Shown here: positions 1 through 8,214 of the stretch, piece after piece | How the letters are laid out: the number at the start of each line of letters is the position of its first letter | Numbering within the stretch: the stretch's first letter is position 1 | NCBI RefSeq assembly: GCF_019744875.1 | Contig: NZ_JAIETU010000005.1 | Span: forward strand, 186,001-250,000 | Reading direction: 5' to 3' | Origin: Hyphomicrobium sp. | GTDB lineage: Bacteria > Pseudomonadota > Alphaproteobacteria > Rhizobiales > Hyphomicrobiaceae | Length of the DNA stretch: 64,000 bases | Notes under the pieces: model-generated | The model's database searches: none | The model's input: the letters and a program-made list of their open reading frames with translations, nothing else | Told to the model about the DNA's origin: nothing | Program-made: the position numbers and the translations under genes

Positions 1-411
1 CGCCCCCTGCCCGATCGCATGGTGCCGCTCGACGATGTGGTGGCGCGGGCGCGGGAGGCGGTGCCGAACACGGTGCCATACATCGTGGCGATGCCGGGCT
101 CCCTTCTCACGAGCGACAGCCACTTTGCGGTGTTCATGCGCGGCGAAACCCCGCTGACGGCGCGCCTGCTGACGCCAACGCTTATCGACGCGGTCACGGG
201 CGAGTTAACGGCCACGCGCGAAATGGCGTGGTACATTTCGGTGCTGCTGCTCTCCCAGCCGCTGCACTTCGGCGACTACGGCGGCATGCCGCTGAAGATT
301 CTCTGGGCGCTGCTCGACGCCATCGCGATCGTCGTGCTCGGCAGTGGGATCTATCTTTGGTTCGCGCGCTACCGGTCGTCGGCCGACGACTTTGAAATCG
401 ACGACGATTGA
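1..411 (+). CDS. PepSY-associated transmembrane protein, C-terminal part
   Basis: The reading frame is open from the left edge, so the N-terminus lies outside the window. The visible 136 residues contain a periplasmic PepSY-like stretch and then the motif SQPLHFGDYGGMPLKILWAL followed by a hydrophobic helix (AIAIVVLGSGIYLWF), which is the C-terminal signature of PepSY-associated TM proteins (PiuB-like, often linked to siderophore or iron uptake). It ends in a short acidic cytoplasmic tail. A small membrane-protein gene follows after 16 nt, probably in the same operon. The iron link is inferred from the family, not visible here. Confidence 0.8.
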   Translation, partial: RPLPDRMVPLDDVVARAREAVPNTVPYIVAMPGSLLTSDSHFAVFMRGETPLTARLLTPTLIDAVTGELTATREMAWYISVLLLSQPLHFGDYGGMPLKILWALLDAIAIVVLGSGIYLWFARYRSSADDFEIDDD

Positions 412-427
412 GCTGAGGGAGGCCGTC

Positions 428-607
428 TTGGCAACGAACGCAGTCCGGTCGCTCGCGGCAGTGTATGCAGTTCCCGTATTGCTCTTTGTCGTGGGAGCGG
501 GGGGACTTGCGATCGCGCTCACCGGCGACGGCATGTCCGATCTCGCGGGCTGGATCGCACTTGGGTCCCTAGTGGCCTGCGCCGGGTGGTTTTCCCTGCG
601 GCGGTGA
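428..607 (+). CDS. small two-helix membrane protein of unknown function
   Basis: A 59-residue protein. The start is taken as TTG 428 because GAGGGAGG (415-422) lies 5 nt upstream; the frame stays open further upstream but overlaps the PepSY gene. It has two hydrophobic helices (about residues 8-30 and 36-54) joined by a short loop and ends in Arg-Arg. It follows the PepSY protein directly, and small membrane proteins commonly accompany PepSY/iron-uptake genes, so a shared role is plausible. I do not recognise the family. Confidence 0.6.
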   Translation: MATNAVRSLAAVYAVPVLLFVVGAGGLAIALTGDGMSDLAGWIALGSLVACAGWFSLRR

Positions 608-663
608 GCCGGTTGCGGTATCCAGGCGCCGCGTGCAGAGCGCGCCGTCACGCAGCAGGCCCG

Positions 664-1566
664 CTAGTCCAGGAGCTGCCGCTTAAGCAGCGCTTCGAGC
701 CAATCTGCAAACACCTGGAGGCGGCGCGAGAGGTGCTGCCTGTGCGGATAGAGCAGGGTCATCGGCATGGGTTCGGCGCGATGATCCGGCATCACTTCGA
801 CCAGGTCCCCGTCTTCCAGATGGGCGCGCACGTCATAGGCCGGGATCTGGATCAGCCCGAGCCCCGCGAGGCAACAGGCGATGTAGGCCTCCGCGCTGTT
901 GACGGTGACGCGCCCGCGGAGCGCCATCGTGCGCAGCGTATGGTGTTCGATCCACTCCCAGTCTTCGATCCGCCCGTTGGAGGGCGAGGCATAGTTGACC
1001 GCCCAATGGCCGCCGAGGTCGTCCGGGGTGCTGGGCGTTCCGTGCTGCTTGAGATACGCGGGGCTTGCGACGTTGATCAGCGGCAGCCTGCCGATCGGCC
1101 GCGAGATCAGGCCGGAATCGCTGAGCGGTCCGACACGCAGCACGCAATCGACGCGGTCTTCGACCAGGTTCACTGCCCGGTCCGTGACGCCGAGATCGAT
1201 ATCGATCTGCGGATAGCGATCGAGGAAGTCCGGAAGCGCCGGCGCGACGATCAGGCGCCCGATCCGCCCGGGAACGTCCACCCTGAGCCGGCCCGACGGT
1301 TGCGCCTCCGTCTGCCGGAACAGGTTCTCGGCGTCCTCGACATCGGCGATTAGCCGCTGGCAGAGCTCGTAGAAGGCGATGCCGTCCTGGGTCGGCGAGA
1401 CCTTGCGCGTCGTGCGATGGAGCAGGCGCGCGCCGACGCGTGCCTCAAGCTCCTGGATACCCGCTGAAACCGACGAGCGCGGAACGCCGAGCGTGTCGGC
1501 CGCGCGCGTGAAGCTCGAGCACTCGACGACGCGGGCGAAGATGCGGAACAGGTCGATGCGGTCCAA
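664..1566 (-). CDS. LysR-family transcriptional regulator
   Basis: A 300-residue protein of normal LysR length. An N-terminal winged helix-turn-helix (about residues 4-62, with FTRAADTLGVPRSSVS as the recognition region) is followed by a periplasmic-binding-protein-like effector domain. The start is taken at TTG 1566 (LDRIDLFRIF), which gives the usual LysR N-terminus; the frame extends about 40 residues further but that part looks non-coding and runs into the divergent promoter region. It is divergent from the SDR gene at 1707, the classic LysR arrangement, so it probably controls that gene. The effector is unknown. Confidence 0.88.
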   Translation of the reverse strand: MDRIDLFRIFARVVECSSFTRAADTLGVPRSSVSAGIQELEARVGARLLHRTTRKVSPTQDGIAFYELCQRLIADVEDAENLFRQTEAQPSGRLRVDVPGRIGRLIVAPALPDFLDRYPQIDIDLGVTDRAVNLVEDRVDCVLRVGPLSDSGLISRPIGRLPLINVASPAYLKQHGTPSTPDDLGGHWAVNYASPSNGRIEDWEWIEHHTLRTMALRGRVTVNSAEAYIACCLAGLGLIQIPAYDVRAHLEDGDLVEVMPDHRAEPMPMTLLYPHRQHLSRRLQVFADWLEALLKRQLLD

Positions 1567-1610
1567 GGCGAACGGGAGCCTGATTGTTCGTATTTTGTGA
1601 CAGGTGAAAT

Positions 1611-1640
1611 TAGAATGGCTGTCTTTATCGCGCAATTCTA
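1611..1640. promoter_or_regulatory. candidate LysR operator between divergent genes
   Basis: The perfect inverted repeat TAGAAT (1611-1616) and ATTCTA (1635-1640), with an 18-nt spacer, sits near the middle of the 140-nt region between the LysR start (1566) and the SDR start (1707). Position and dyad symmetry fit a LysR binding site, although the spacer is longer than the usual T-N11-A core. No confident -35/-10 pair was assigned. Confidence 0.35.
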
Positions 1641-1706
1641 GACGATATGTTCCCCTCGCGAAAGCGGTCGCCGCCGCGGCCGCCAACCGGCAAAGGAGCC
1701 CACGCC

Positions 1707-2480
1707 ATGACTGACCACAGCATCAAAGGTAAAACCGCAATCATCGCCGGCGGCGGGAAAAACCTTGGTGGCCTGATCGCCCGCGATCTCGCAGCCCACG
1801 GCGCGAAGGCGATTGTCGTCCACTACAACAGCGCGCCCTCCAAGGCCGAAGCCGAGGCGACGGTTGCGGCGGTGAAGGCTGCGGGCGCTGCAGCGGTCGC
1901 CATTCAGGCCGACCTGACGACGGCCGGCGCCGTCGAGAAGCTCTTTGCCGATGCAGTCGCCGCCGTTGGCCGGCCGGACATCGCCATCAACACGGTCGGC
2001 AAGGTGCTCAAGAAGCCGATCGTCGAGATTTCCGAGGCCGAGTACGACGAGATGAGCGCCGTCAACGCGAAGTCGGCCTTCTTCTTCATCAAGGAAGCCG
2101 GCAAGCACCTCAACGACAACGGCAAGCTCGTGACACTCGTGACCTCGCTGCTGGGCGCCTACACGCCCTTCTACGCGAGCTACGCCGGCACCAAGGCGCC
2201 GGTCGAGCACTTCACGCGCGCAGCCTCCAAGGAGTTCGGCGCACGCGGAATCTCGGTCACGGCAATCGGCCCCGGCCCGATGGACACGCCCTTCTTCTAT
2301 CCGGCTGAGGGCGCGGACGCTGTCGCCTATCACAAAACCGCAGCCGCCCTCTCGGGCTTCTCGAAGACCGGCCTCACCGACATCGAGGATATCGTTCCCT
2401 ACGTCCGCTTCATGGTCTCGGACGGCTGGTGGATGACGGGCCAGACGATCCTCGTCAACGGCGGCTACACCACGAAGTAA
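1707..2480 (+). CDS. SDR-family oxidoreductase
   Basis: A 257-residue classical short-chain dehydrogenase/reductase. ATG 1707 is preceded by AAGGAG at 1692-1697; an upstream in-frame extension reads into the divergent promoter. The glycine-rich cofactor motif is AGGGKNLGG near residue 14, and the catalytic Tyr-x3-Lys appears as YAGTK with an upstream TSLLG serine. The C-terminus has the family's WMTGQTILVNGG motif. The substrate cannot be told. It is paired divergently with a LysR regulator and followed 10 nt later by a DUF924 gene. Confidence 0.88.
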   Translation: MTDHSIKGKTAIIAGGGKNLGGLIARDLAAHGAKAIVVHYNSAPSKAEAEATVAAVKAAGAAAVAIQADLTTAGAVEKLFADAVAAVGRPDIAINTVGKVLKKPIVEISEAEYDEMSAVNAKSAFFFIKEAGKHLNDNGKLVTLVTSLLGAYTPFYASYAGTKAPVEHFTRAASKEFGARGISVTAIGPGPMDTPFFYPAEGADAVAYHKTAAALSGFSKTGLTDIEDIVPYVRFMVSDGWWMTGQTILVNGGYTTK

Positions 2481-2490
2481 GGAAAGCGCG

Positions 2491-3081
2491 ATGCGCGGGT
2501 TTTTGCGCGACCGGCTGGCGAAACCGGCAGGTCGAGACACCGATCGGGAGAGCGCGACCGTCGTCGCGTTGTGGACGGCGGCCGGCGCGCAAGGCCAATG
2601 GTTTGCGAAAGACGCGAGCTTCGATCGCGCCTTTCGCGACCGGTTTCTCGACCTGCATATGGCGGTCGCGGCGCGGCGGCATGACGGCTGGATGGCCACG
2701 CCCGAAGGGGCGTTGGCCCTCCTGGTCCTGACCGATCAGTTCCCGCGCAACGCCTTTCGCGACACCGGCCATATGTACGCCACCGATCCGCTGGCCCGCC
2801 TCTATGCGCGCCAGGCGCTCGACGCGAAGCACATGGATCATGTCGCGCCCGAGCTGCGCCTGTTCTTCGCGCTGCCCTTCGCGCACTCCGAAGACATCCT
2901 CGATCAGGACGTGTCCGTGCGTCTCAATGCCAAGCTGGGCCAGCCGTGGCTGGCCCACGCCGAAGGACATCGCGACATCATCCGGCGTTTCGGCCGCTTT
3001 CCGCACCGCAATCCCATGCTCGCCCGCGCCACGACGGCGGAGGAAGCGGACTTCCTGAACCGCGGCGGCTTCCGCGGCTGA
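2491..3081 (+). CDS. DUF924 family protein
   Basis: A 196-residue protein with family hallmarks: LLVLTDQFPRNAFRDT in the centre and FFALPFAHSED later, together with W-rich helices. DUF924 proteins form an alpha-helical TPR-like fold; their biochemical role is not established. It begins 10 nt after the SDR stop, with an AAGGAAAG-like ribosome site over the junction, so it is probably co-transcribed with the SDR. Confidence 0.85.
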   Translation: MRGFLRDRLAKPAGRDTDRESATVVALWTAAGAQGQWFAKDASFDRAFRDRFLDLHMAVAARRHDGWMATPEGALALLVLTDQFPRNAFRDTGHMYATDPLARLYARQALDAKHMDHVAPELRLFFALPFAHSEDILDQDVSVRLNAKLGQPWLAHAEGHRDIIRRFGRFPHRNPMLARATTAEEADFLNRGGFRG

Positions 3082-3122
3082 AACGCACGAGCAACGGCGC
3101 AGCCCGGACGGCCGCACGCTCG

Positions 3123-5969
3123 CTACTCGGCAGCGTCATTGTAGGCCTCGATGGACGGGCACGAGCACACGAGATTGCGGTCGCCGTAGACATTGTCCAC
3201 CCGGTTGACGGGCGGCCAGTATTTGTCGACGCGAAACGCTCCCGGCGGAAAGCACGCTGCCTCGCGCGAGTACGGCCGGTTCCAAGTGCCGACGAGGTCC
3301 TCGACCGTATGCGGCGCGTTCTTGAGCGGGTTGTTCAGCCTGTCGATGCGTCCCTCTTCGATGGCGCGGGCTTCCTCTCGAATGGCGAGCATGGCGTTGC
3401 AGAACCGGTCGATCTCCGCCTTCGTTTCGGACTCGGTCGGCTCGATCATGAGCGTGCCGGCCACCGGCCAGCTCATCGTCGGCGCATGGAAGCCGCAGTC
3501 GATCAGACGCTTGGCGATGTCGTCGACGGTCACGCCCGCGCTCTCGAGCAGCGGCCGCGTGTCGATGATGCACTCGTGCGCAACGCGCCCCGTCCGTCCC
3601 TTGTACAAAATGGGATAGGCGCCCTCGAGGCGCTTGGCGATGTAGTTGGCGTTGAGAATGGCGATGCGCGTCGCCTGCGTCAGGCCGCGCCCACCCATGA
3701 GCAGGCAATAGCTCCACGAGATCGGCAGAATGGACGCCGATCCGTAGGGCGCGGCCGAGACCGTCATCTCCCGGCCGTCAGTCTCGGGGTGTCCGGGCAG
3801 AAACGGAATGAGATGCGCCTTGACGCCGATAGGCCCCATGCCCGGGCCGCCGCCGCCGTGAGGAATGCAGAACGTCTTATGCAGATTGAGATGGCTGACA
3901 TCCGCGCCGATGTCGCCGGGCCGCGCGAGCCCGACGAGAGCGTTGAGATTGGCGCCGTCAAGATACACCTGTCCGCCGTTGGCATGCGTGATCTGGCACA
4001 GCTCGACGACCGTCTCCTCGAACACGCCGTGCGTGGACGGGTAGGTGATCATGCAGGCGGCGAGGCGGCCGGCATGCTTTTCGGCCTTGGCGCGGAAATC
4101 GGCGACATCGATGTTGCCGTTGGCGTCCGTGCCGACCACGACGACGGACATGCCGCACATTTGGGCCGATGCCGGGTTGGTCCCGTGCGCTGAGGACGGA
4201 ATGAGGCAGACGTCGCGGTTCGTGTCGCCCCGGCTGCGGTGATAGGCGCGAATAGCGAGCAGTCCTGCGTATTCGCCCTGCGCGCCTGAGTTCGGCTGCA
4301 TCGAGATCGCGTCGTAGCCGGTGATCTCGCAGAGCTTGGCCGAGAGATCGTCGATCAGCTCCTTGTATCCGAGCGCCTGGTCGGCGGGCGCGAACGGATG
4401 CATCTCGCCGAATTCGGGCCAGGAGATCGGCAGCATCTCGGCCGTCGCGTTGAGCTTCATCGTGCACGATCCGAGCGGGATCATCGAGCGGTCGAGCGCC
4501 AGGTCGCGGTCGGCGAGGCGGCGCATGTAGCGCGTCATTTCGCTTTCGGCGCGGTTCATGTGGAAGATCGGATGCGTCAGGTACTCGGACGTCCGGATCA
4601 GGGTCTCCGGCAGGCGCGAAGCCGGAAACGCATCCTGGTAGGTGAGATCGAAGCCGCCGAACGCGCGCCAGACCGCTTCGAGCGTGTCGGGGCGTGTTCG
4701 TTCGTCGACCGTGATGCCGATGCGGTCGTTCCCGACCTTGCGGAGGTTAACGCCGTTATCGACGGCGTTCTTCAGGATCAGCCCCTGGTACGCGCCCACC
4801 TCGACGGTGATGGTATCGAAGTAGGCCGCGGGGCTGACCTTGAAGCCCAGCGACGTGAGCCCCTCGTCCAGCCGCACGGCGTCGCGATGCACGCGCTCGG
4901 CGATGGCCTTGAGGCCGCGAGGGCCGTGGAACACCGCATACATCGACGCGATGACCGCCAGGAACACCTGCGACGTGCAAATGTTCGACGTCGCCTTCTC
5001 GCGGCGAATGTGCTGCTCGCGCGTTTGCAGCGCCAGGCGATAGGCGCGGTTGCCCTTGGCATCGACGGAGACGCCGACCAGCCGGCCCGGCATCGTGCGC
5101 TTGTGCGCGTCGCGTGTTGCGATGTAGGCGGCATGCGGCCCGCCATAGCCCATCGGCACGCCGTAGCGCTGCATCGATCCGACGGCGATGTCGGCGCCCA
5201 TTTCTCCGGGCGGCTTCAAAAGCGTCAGCGCCAGCGGATCGGCGGCGACGACGGCAATTGCGCCGGCCGCATGCAGTCGCGCGATTGCGTCGGTGAAGTC
5301 GTGGCAGTCCCCATTCACACCCGGATACTGGAACACCGCGCCGAAAACATCCGACGGCACGAGATCGCGCGTGGGATCGCCGACCACCACAGTCCAGCCG
5401 AGCGGCTCGGCGCGCGTCTTCAGGACCGCGATCGATTGCGGCAGGCAGTCGCGATCGACGAAGAACGTCGTCGCCTTCGACGTGGCGACACGATGCGCCA
5501 TGGCCATCGCCTCGGCGCAGGCGGTTGCTTCATCGAGCAGGGACGCGTTGGCGATGTCGAGACCGGTGAGGTCGCGCACAAGGGTCTGGAAATTGAGAAG
5601 CGCCTCCAGGCGCCCTTGGCTGATCTCGGGCTGGTAGGGCGAGTACGAGGTGTACCACGCCGGATTTTCGAAGATGTTGCGCTGGATCGCGGGCGGCATC
5701 GTGGTGCCGTGATAGCCTTGGCCGATCAGCGACGTCAGCAGCCGGTTTTTGTTCGCCGTTGCACGCACCTTGTCGAGCGCACGCCGCTCCGACAGCGATT
5801 TGCCGAAGTCGATGCGGGATGTCTGGCGGATGGCGGCGGGAACCGTGTCGTCGATCAGGGCATGCAGGCTCTCGGCGCCGACCACCTGCAGCATTTCGGC
5901 AATCTCGGACGCCGAAGGTCCGATGTGGCGGCGGTTCGCAAAATCATAGGGATCGTAGGACCCAGTCAT
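3123..5969 (-). CDS. gcvP: glycine dehydrogenase (decarboxylating), P-protein of glycine cleavage system
   Basis: A 948-residue single-chain P-protein, the homodimeric form. It decarboxylates glycine with pyridoxal phosphate and passes the aminomethyl group to the lipoyl arm of GcvH. The PLP-lysine motif [18 protein letters not shown] is in the C-terminal half, and the N-terminus has the family start ANRRHIGPS. Start ATG 5969 ([10 protein letters not shown]) has AGGAG about 8 nt upstream; an 11-residue upstream extension is less likely. It is the last gene of gcvT-gcvH-gcvP, 39 nt after gcvH, under the glycine riboswitch upstream of gcvT. Confidence 0.97.
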   Translation of the reverse strand: MTGSYDPYDFANRRHIGPSASEIAEMLQVVGAESLHALIDDTVPAAIRQTSRIDFGKSLSERRALDKVRATANKNRLLTSLIGQGYHGTTMPPAIQRNIFENPAWYTSYSPYQPEISQGRLEALLNFQTLVRDLTGLDIANASLLDEATACAEAMAMAHRVATSKATTFFVDRDCLPQSIAVLKTRAEPLGWTVVVGDPTRDLVPSDVFGAVFQYPGVNGDCHDFTDAIARLHAAGAIAVVAADPLALTLLKPPGEMGADIAVGSMQRYGVPMGYGGPHAAYIATRDAHKRTMPGRLVGVSVDAKGNRAYRLALQTREQHIRREKATSNICTSQVFLAVIASMYAVFHGPRGLKAIAERVHRDAVRLDEGLTSLGFKVSPAAYFDTITVEVGAYQGLILKNAVDNGVNLRKVGNDRIGITVDERTRPDTLEAVWRAFGGFDLTYQDAFPASRLPETLIRTSEYLTHPIFHMNRAESEMTRYMRRLADRDLALDRSMIPLGSCTMKLNATAEMLPISWPEFGEMHPFAPADQALGYKELIDDLSAKLCEITGYDAISMQPNSGAQGEYAGLLAIRAYHRSRGDTNRDVCLIPSSAHGTNPASAQMCGMSVVVVGTDANGNIDVADFRAKAEKHAGRLAACMITYPSTHGVFEETVVELCQITHANGGQVYLDGANLNALVGLARPGDIGADVSHLNLHKTFCIPHGGGGPGMGPIGVKAHLIPFLPGHPETDGREMTVSAAPYGSASILPISWSYCLLMGGRGLTQATRIAILNANYIAKRLEGAYPILYKGRTGRVAHECIIDTRPLLESAGVTVDDIAKRLIDCGFHAPTMSWPVAGTLMIEPTESETKAEIDRFCNAMLAIREEARAIEEGRIDRLNNPLKNAPHTVEDLVGTWNRPYSREAACFPPGAFRVDKYWPPVNRVDNVYGDRNLVCSCPSIEAYNDAAE

Positions 5970-6008
5970 GGGCGGACTCCTGGCTAGTGTGTGGCCTGGC
6001 AATGCGAG

Positions 6009-6368
6009 TTAGCCGATCAGCAGCTTGTAGGCGTCTGCATCCATCAGGCTGTCGAAATCCGCAGGCGATTTGAGCTTCATTTTGTAGAGCCATCCCTTGC
6101 CCAGCGGATCGGAGTTGACGAGCGAGGGATCGGCAACCACGGCGTCGTTGATCTCGACGACTTCGCCATCGAGGGGGGCGAAAACGTCGGACGCGGCCTT
6201 GACGGATTCGACGACAGCGGCGGGGTTGCTCTTCTGAAGCGCGGTACCGACTTTCGGGAGTTCAACGAACACGAGGTCGCCGAGCTGTACGGTGGCGTGC
6301 TCCGTGATGCCGACGGTCGCAACGTCGCCGTCGCGCACCAGCCATTCATGTTCATCGGTGAATTTCAT
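6009..6368 (-). CDS. gcvH: glycine cleavage system H protein
   Basis: A 119-residue lipoyl carrier. It starts with the typical [10 protein letters not shown] and carries the lipoyl-lysine motif ESVKAASDV in the middle; the lipoylated Lys shuttles the aminomethyl group between GcvP, GcvT and the L-protein. ATG 6368 is preceded by GGAG about 9 nt upstream; extra upstream Met codons in frame would add a non-conserved N-terminus. It lies 35 nt downstream of gcvT in the same operon. Confidence 0.97.
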   Translation of the reverse strand: MKFTDEHEWLVRDGDVATVGITEHATVQLGDLVFVELPKVGTALQKSNPAAVVESVKAASDVFAPLDGEVVEINDAVVADPSLVNSDPLGKGWLYKMKLKSPADFDSLMDADAYKLLIG

Positions 6369-6403
6369 GGGATCGGTCTCCATTTGCACTGTCATGTCTG
6401 GTG

Positions 6404-7558
6404 TCAACGCCGATCGCGGCGCTTGTACTTCGGCGCCACGAACGGCAGCGCCGTGACGGTCATCGCCATGCGCCGGCCGCGCACGTCCGCGAACAACGCC
6501 GTGCCGGGCATCGCCATCGAAACCGGCACGGTGCCCATTGCGATCGGGCGATCGACGCTTGGTCCGAAGCCGCCGGACGTGACGATGCCGATCGCGGATG
6601 TCGCGTCTTCGGAGTCATAGACGAGCGACCCGGCGCGGACCGGCGCGCGTCCGTCCGGCAGGAAGCCGGCACGCACGCGCAAAGAGCCGCTTTCGATTTG
6701 CGGGAGAATGACGTCGCAGCCTGGAAATCCACCGGCTCGCGCGCCGCCGCGCCGTCGCACAGCCTGAATTGCCCAAGAGAGATCGGCGTCAACGGGTGTC
6801 GTCGTGGGGTCGAGATCCGCGCCGTAAAGGCACATGCCAGCCTCGAGCCGAAGTGAATCGCGCGCGCCGAGCCCGATGAGCGCGACGGCGGGATCTTCGA
6901 GAAGGGCCGTCGCGATGTCGTGCGCGCGATCACGGGGAACAGAGATTTCGTACCCGTCCTCACCCGTGTAGCCGGAACGCGTCACCACGCAATCGGCGCC
7001 CAGAATTGCGATTTCCCGCGCGTCCATGAAGCGCATATCGCGGCAGGGCGCAGCCAGGCGCGCGAGCGCGGCCTCGGCCTGCGGCCCTTGCAGCGCGATC
7101 AGCGCGCGGTCGAGCCGTTCGAGATCGCACACGTCGGAAAGGGCTGCCCGCAGATGCGCTTCGTCGGCCTCCTTGCAGGCCGCGTTGACGACGATAAAGA
7201 GGTGATCACCAAGGTTGGCGACCATAAGGTCGTCGAGGATGCCGCCCTCCGCATTGGTGAACAACGCGTAGCGCTGGCGTCCGGGATCGAGGCCCAGAAC
7301 ATCGATCGGCACGAGCCGTTCGAGCGCAAGCGCGGCATCCGCCAGCCGGCCGGATTTCGCACGGAGCGCGAACTGGCCCATGTGCGAAACGTCGCACAAG
7401 CCTGCCGATGCGCGCGTGTGCAGATGCTCCTTGAGAATGCCCGGAGCGTACTGAACCGGCATGTCGTAGCCGGCAAACGGCACCATGCGCGCGCCATGGG
7501 TCACATGGAGATCGTACAGCGGCGTGCGTTTGAGGGTGTGTGTGGTTGTATACGTCAA
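6404..7558 (-). CDS. gcvT: glycine cleavage system aminomethyltransferase (T-protein)
   Basis: A 384-residue T-protein that transfers the methylene carbon from the aminomethyl-lipoyl H-protein to tetrahydrofolate. Visible features are [20 protein letters not shown] at the N-terminus, CDVSHMGQ, and [10 protein letters not shown] in the folate-binding fold. The start is TTG 7558, with AGGAG (minus strand, 7564-7568) 5 nt upstream. It is first gene of the gcvTHP operon and lies directly behind a tandem glycine riboswitch whose 3' region can pair with this ribosome binding site. Confidence 0.96.
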   Translation of the reverse strand: MTYTTTHTLKRTPLYDLHVTHGARMVPFAGYDMPVQYAPGILKEHLHTRASAGLCDVSHMGQFALRAKSGRLADAALALERLVPIDVLGLDPGRQRYALFTNAEGGILDDLMVANLGDHLFIVVNAACKEADEAHLRAALSDVCDLERLDRALIALQGPQAEAALARLAAPCRDMRFMDAREIAILGADCVVTRSGYTGEDGYEISVPRDRAHDIATALLEDPAVALIGLGARDSLRLEAGMCLYGADLDPTTTPVDADLSWAIQAVRRRGGARAGGFPGCDVILPQIESGSLRVRAGFLPDGRAPVRAGSLVYDSEDATSAIGIVTSGGFGPSVDRPIAMGTVPVSMAMPGTALFADVRGRRMAMTVTALPFVAPKYKRRDRR

Positions 7559-7559
7559 A

Positions 7560-7608
7560 GGGGCTCCTATGCTCTCGCCGGCACGCGCTGCGTGCCGGAT
7601 TGAGCCCC
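7560..7608 (-). promoter_or_regulatory. expression platform masking the gcvT ribosome binding site
   Basis: On the minus strand GGGGCUC (7602-7608), at the end of the second glycine aptamer, is exactly complementary to GAGCCCC (7560-7566), which overlaps the AGGAG ribosome site of gcvT (7564-7568). Between them lies a perfect 9-bp hairpin, CCGGCACGC-AGC-GCGTGCCGG (7578-7598). The two arms can form a stem that hides the ribosome site. The 5' arm touches the P1 3' strand (CAGAG, 7609-7613), so ligand-stabilised P1 could free it. This suggests translational control, switched on by glycine. Confidence 0.6.
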
Positions 7609-7808
7609 CTCTGTCGCGAGACCTGAAAGATTAGGAGCAACGCCGCAATGCGGCCGTCAGCGCCTTGTCATCTTCGGTGGGTGATCGCGAAACGATGCGT
7701 CACCGCTTTCCAGAGTGTCGTTCGGACTGCGGTCCATTTGCCTGAGAGTTTCCGGGGCGGTTGCTCCTTCGGCGCCGGGCCGTTATGGCGACCCGAACTC
7801 TTCCGCAG
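7606..7808 (-). ncRNA. tandem glycine riboswitch (gcvT element)
   Basis: Read on the minus strand, the gcvT leader holds two glycine aptamers in series. Aptamer 1 has GCGCCGAAGGAGCAA, then AAACUCUCAGGCAAA and GGACCG. The linker and aptamer 2 start is ACACUCUGGAAAGC, followed by CACCGAAGAUGACAAGGCGC and finally AAUCUUUCAGGUC. These are the conserved cores of the glycine riboswitch, which raises gcv expression when glycine is in excess. CUCUG and CAGAG can form P1 of the second aptamer. Ends are approximate. Confidence 0.93.
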
Positions 7809-7825
7809 TCTTCGGAAGACAGCGC

Positions 7826-7855
7826 GAAGATGGGTCCGTTTGCCTGGCTCGTCAA
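7826..7855 (-). promoter_or_regulatory. putative promoter of the gcvTHP operon
   Basis: On the minus strand TTGACG (7850-7855) is followed after 18 nt by ATCTTC (7826-7831), a good -35 and a poor -10. It would start transcription just before the first glycine aptamer, which is where a promoter is needed. Assigned from position and the -35 match only. Confidence 0.4.
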
Positions 7856-7907
7856 CCAGCCTTTAGGCCAGGGTCGGCAACGCAGTGGCGCGCGGCGGCG
7901 CCCAATC

Positions 7908-7925
7908 TTTATGCGATCCTTATGC
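7908..7925 (+). promoter_or_regulatory. candidate KdpE operator (direct repeat)
   Basis: TTTATGC (7908-7914) and CTTATGC (7919-7925) are direct repeats with an 11-nt period, one DNA turn, about 80 nt upstream of the first kdp ORF. OmpR-type regulators such as KdpE bind direct half-sites as dimers, and E. coli KdpE sites contain TTTAT/TTTAC elements. The match is by position and arrangement. Confidence 0.4.
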
Positions 7926-8001
7926 CGTCGCGGCCATTTCCCAATCGAGATTTGATTTCCGCAGCATCATGTTCCGCCTGTCGGCAACAGGAGCAAAACA
8001 G

Positions 8002-8085
8002 ATGCTTGACCTCATTTATCTCGCCGTCGGTCTGGGTGGTTTCGGCCTCATGGCCGGATACGCCCTGCTGTGCGGCCGACTGTAG
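8002..8085 (+). CDS. kdp-leader small membrane protein
   Basis: A 27-residue peptide (MLDLIYLAVG...ALLCGRL) that is almost wholly one hydrophobic helix ending in Cys-Gly-Arg-Leu. ATG 8002 has AGGAG (7989-7993) 8 nt upstream, a strong site for so short a frame, which argues that it is translated. Small ORFs of this design precede kdpF in other proteobacteria, such as Pseudomonas. It is probably a Kdp-associated microprotein; the function is unknown. Confidence 0.65.
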   Translation: MLDLIYLAVGLGGFGLMAGYALLCGRL

Positions 8086-8106
8086 CGCCATGGTGGAGTG
8101 AGACCC

Positions 8107-8196
8107 GTGATCACAGATCCCCTGATCGCCCTCGTCGTTGCCGCAGGGCTCGGCGTTTACCTGGTTTACACGCTGGTTCGACCGGAAAAGTTCTAG
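8107..8196 (+). CDS. kdpF: K+-transporting ATPase KdpF subunit
   Basis: A 29-residue single-helix protein starting at GTG 8107, with GGAG 8 nt upstream. It ends in the family signature YLVYTLVRPEKF. KdpF stabilises the KdpFABC complex in the inner membrane. It lies 18 nt before kdpA, in the normal kdpF-A-B-C order. Confidence 0.9.
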   Translation: MITDPLIALVVAAGLGVYLVYTLVRPEKF

Positions 8197-8214
8197 GCCT
8201 TGGAGGGCCTTTTC

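Noticed and set aside
4398-5987. 529-residue plus-strand frame opposite gcvP
   Set aside because: A third-position G+C artefact opposite a highly conserved enzyme; no family pattern.
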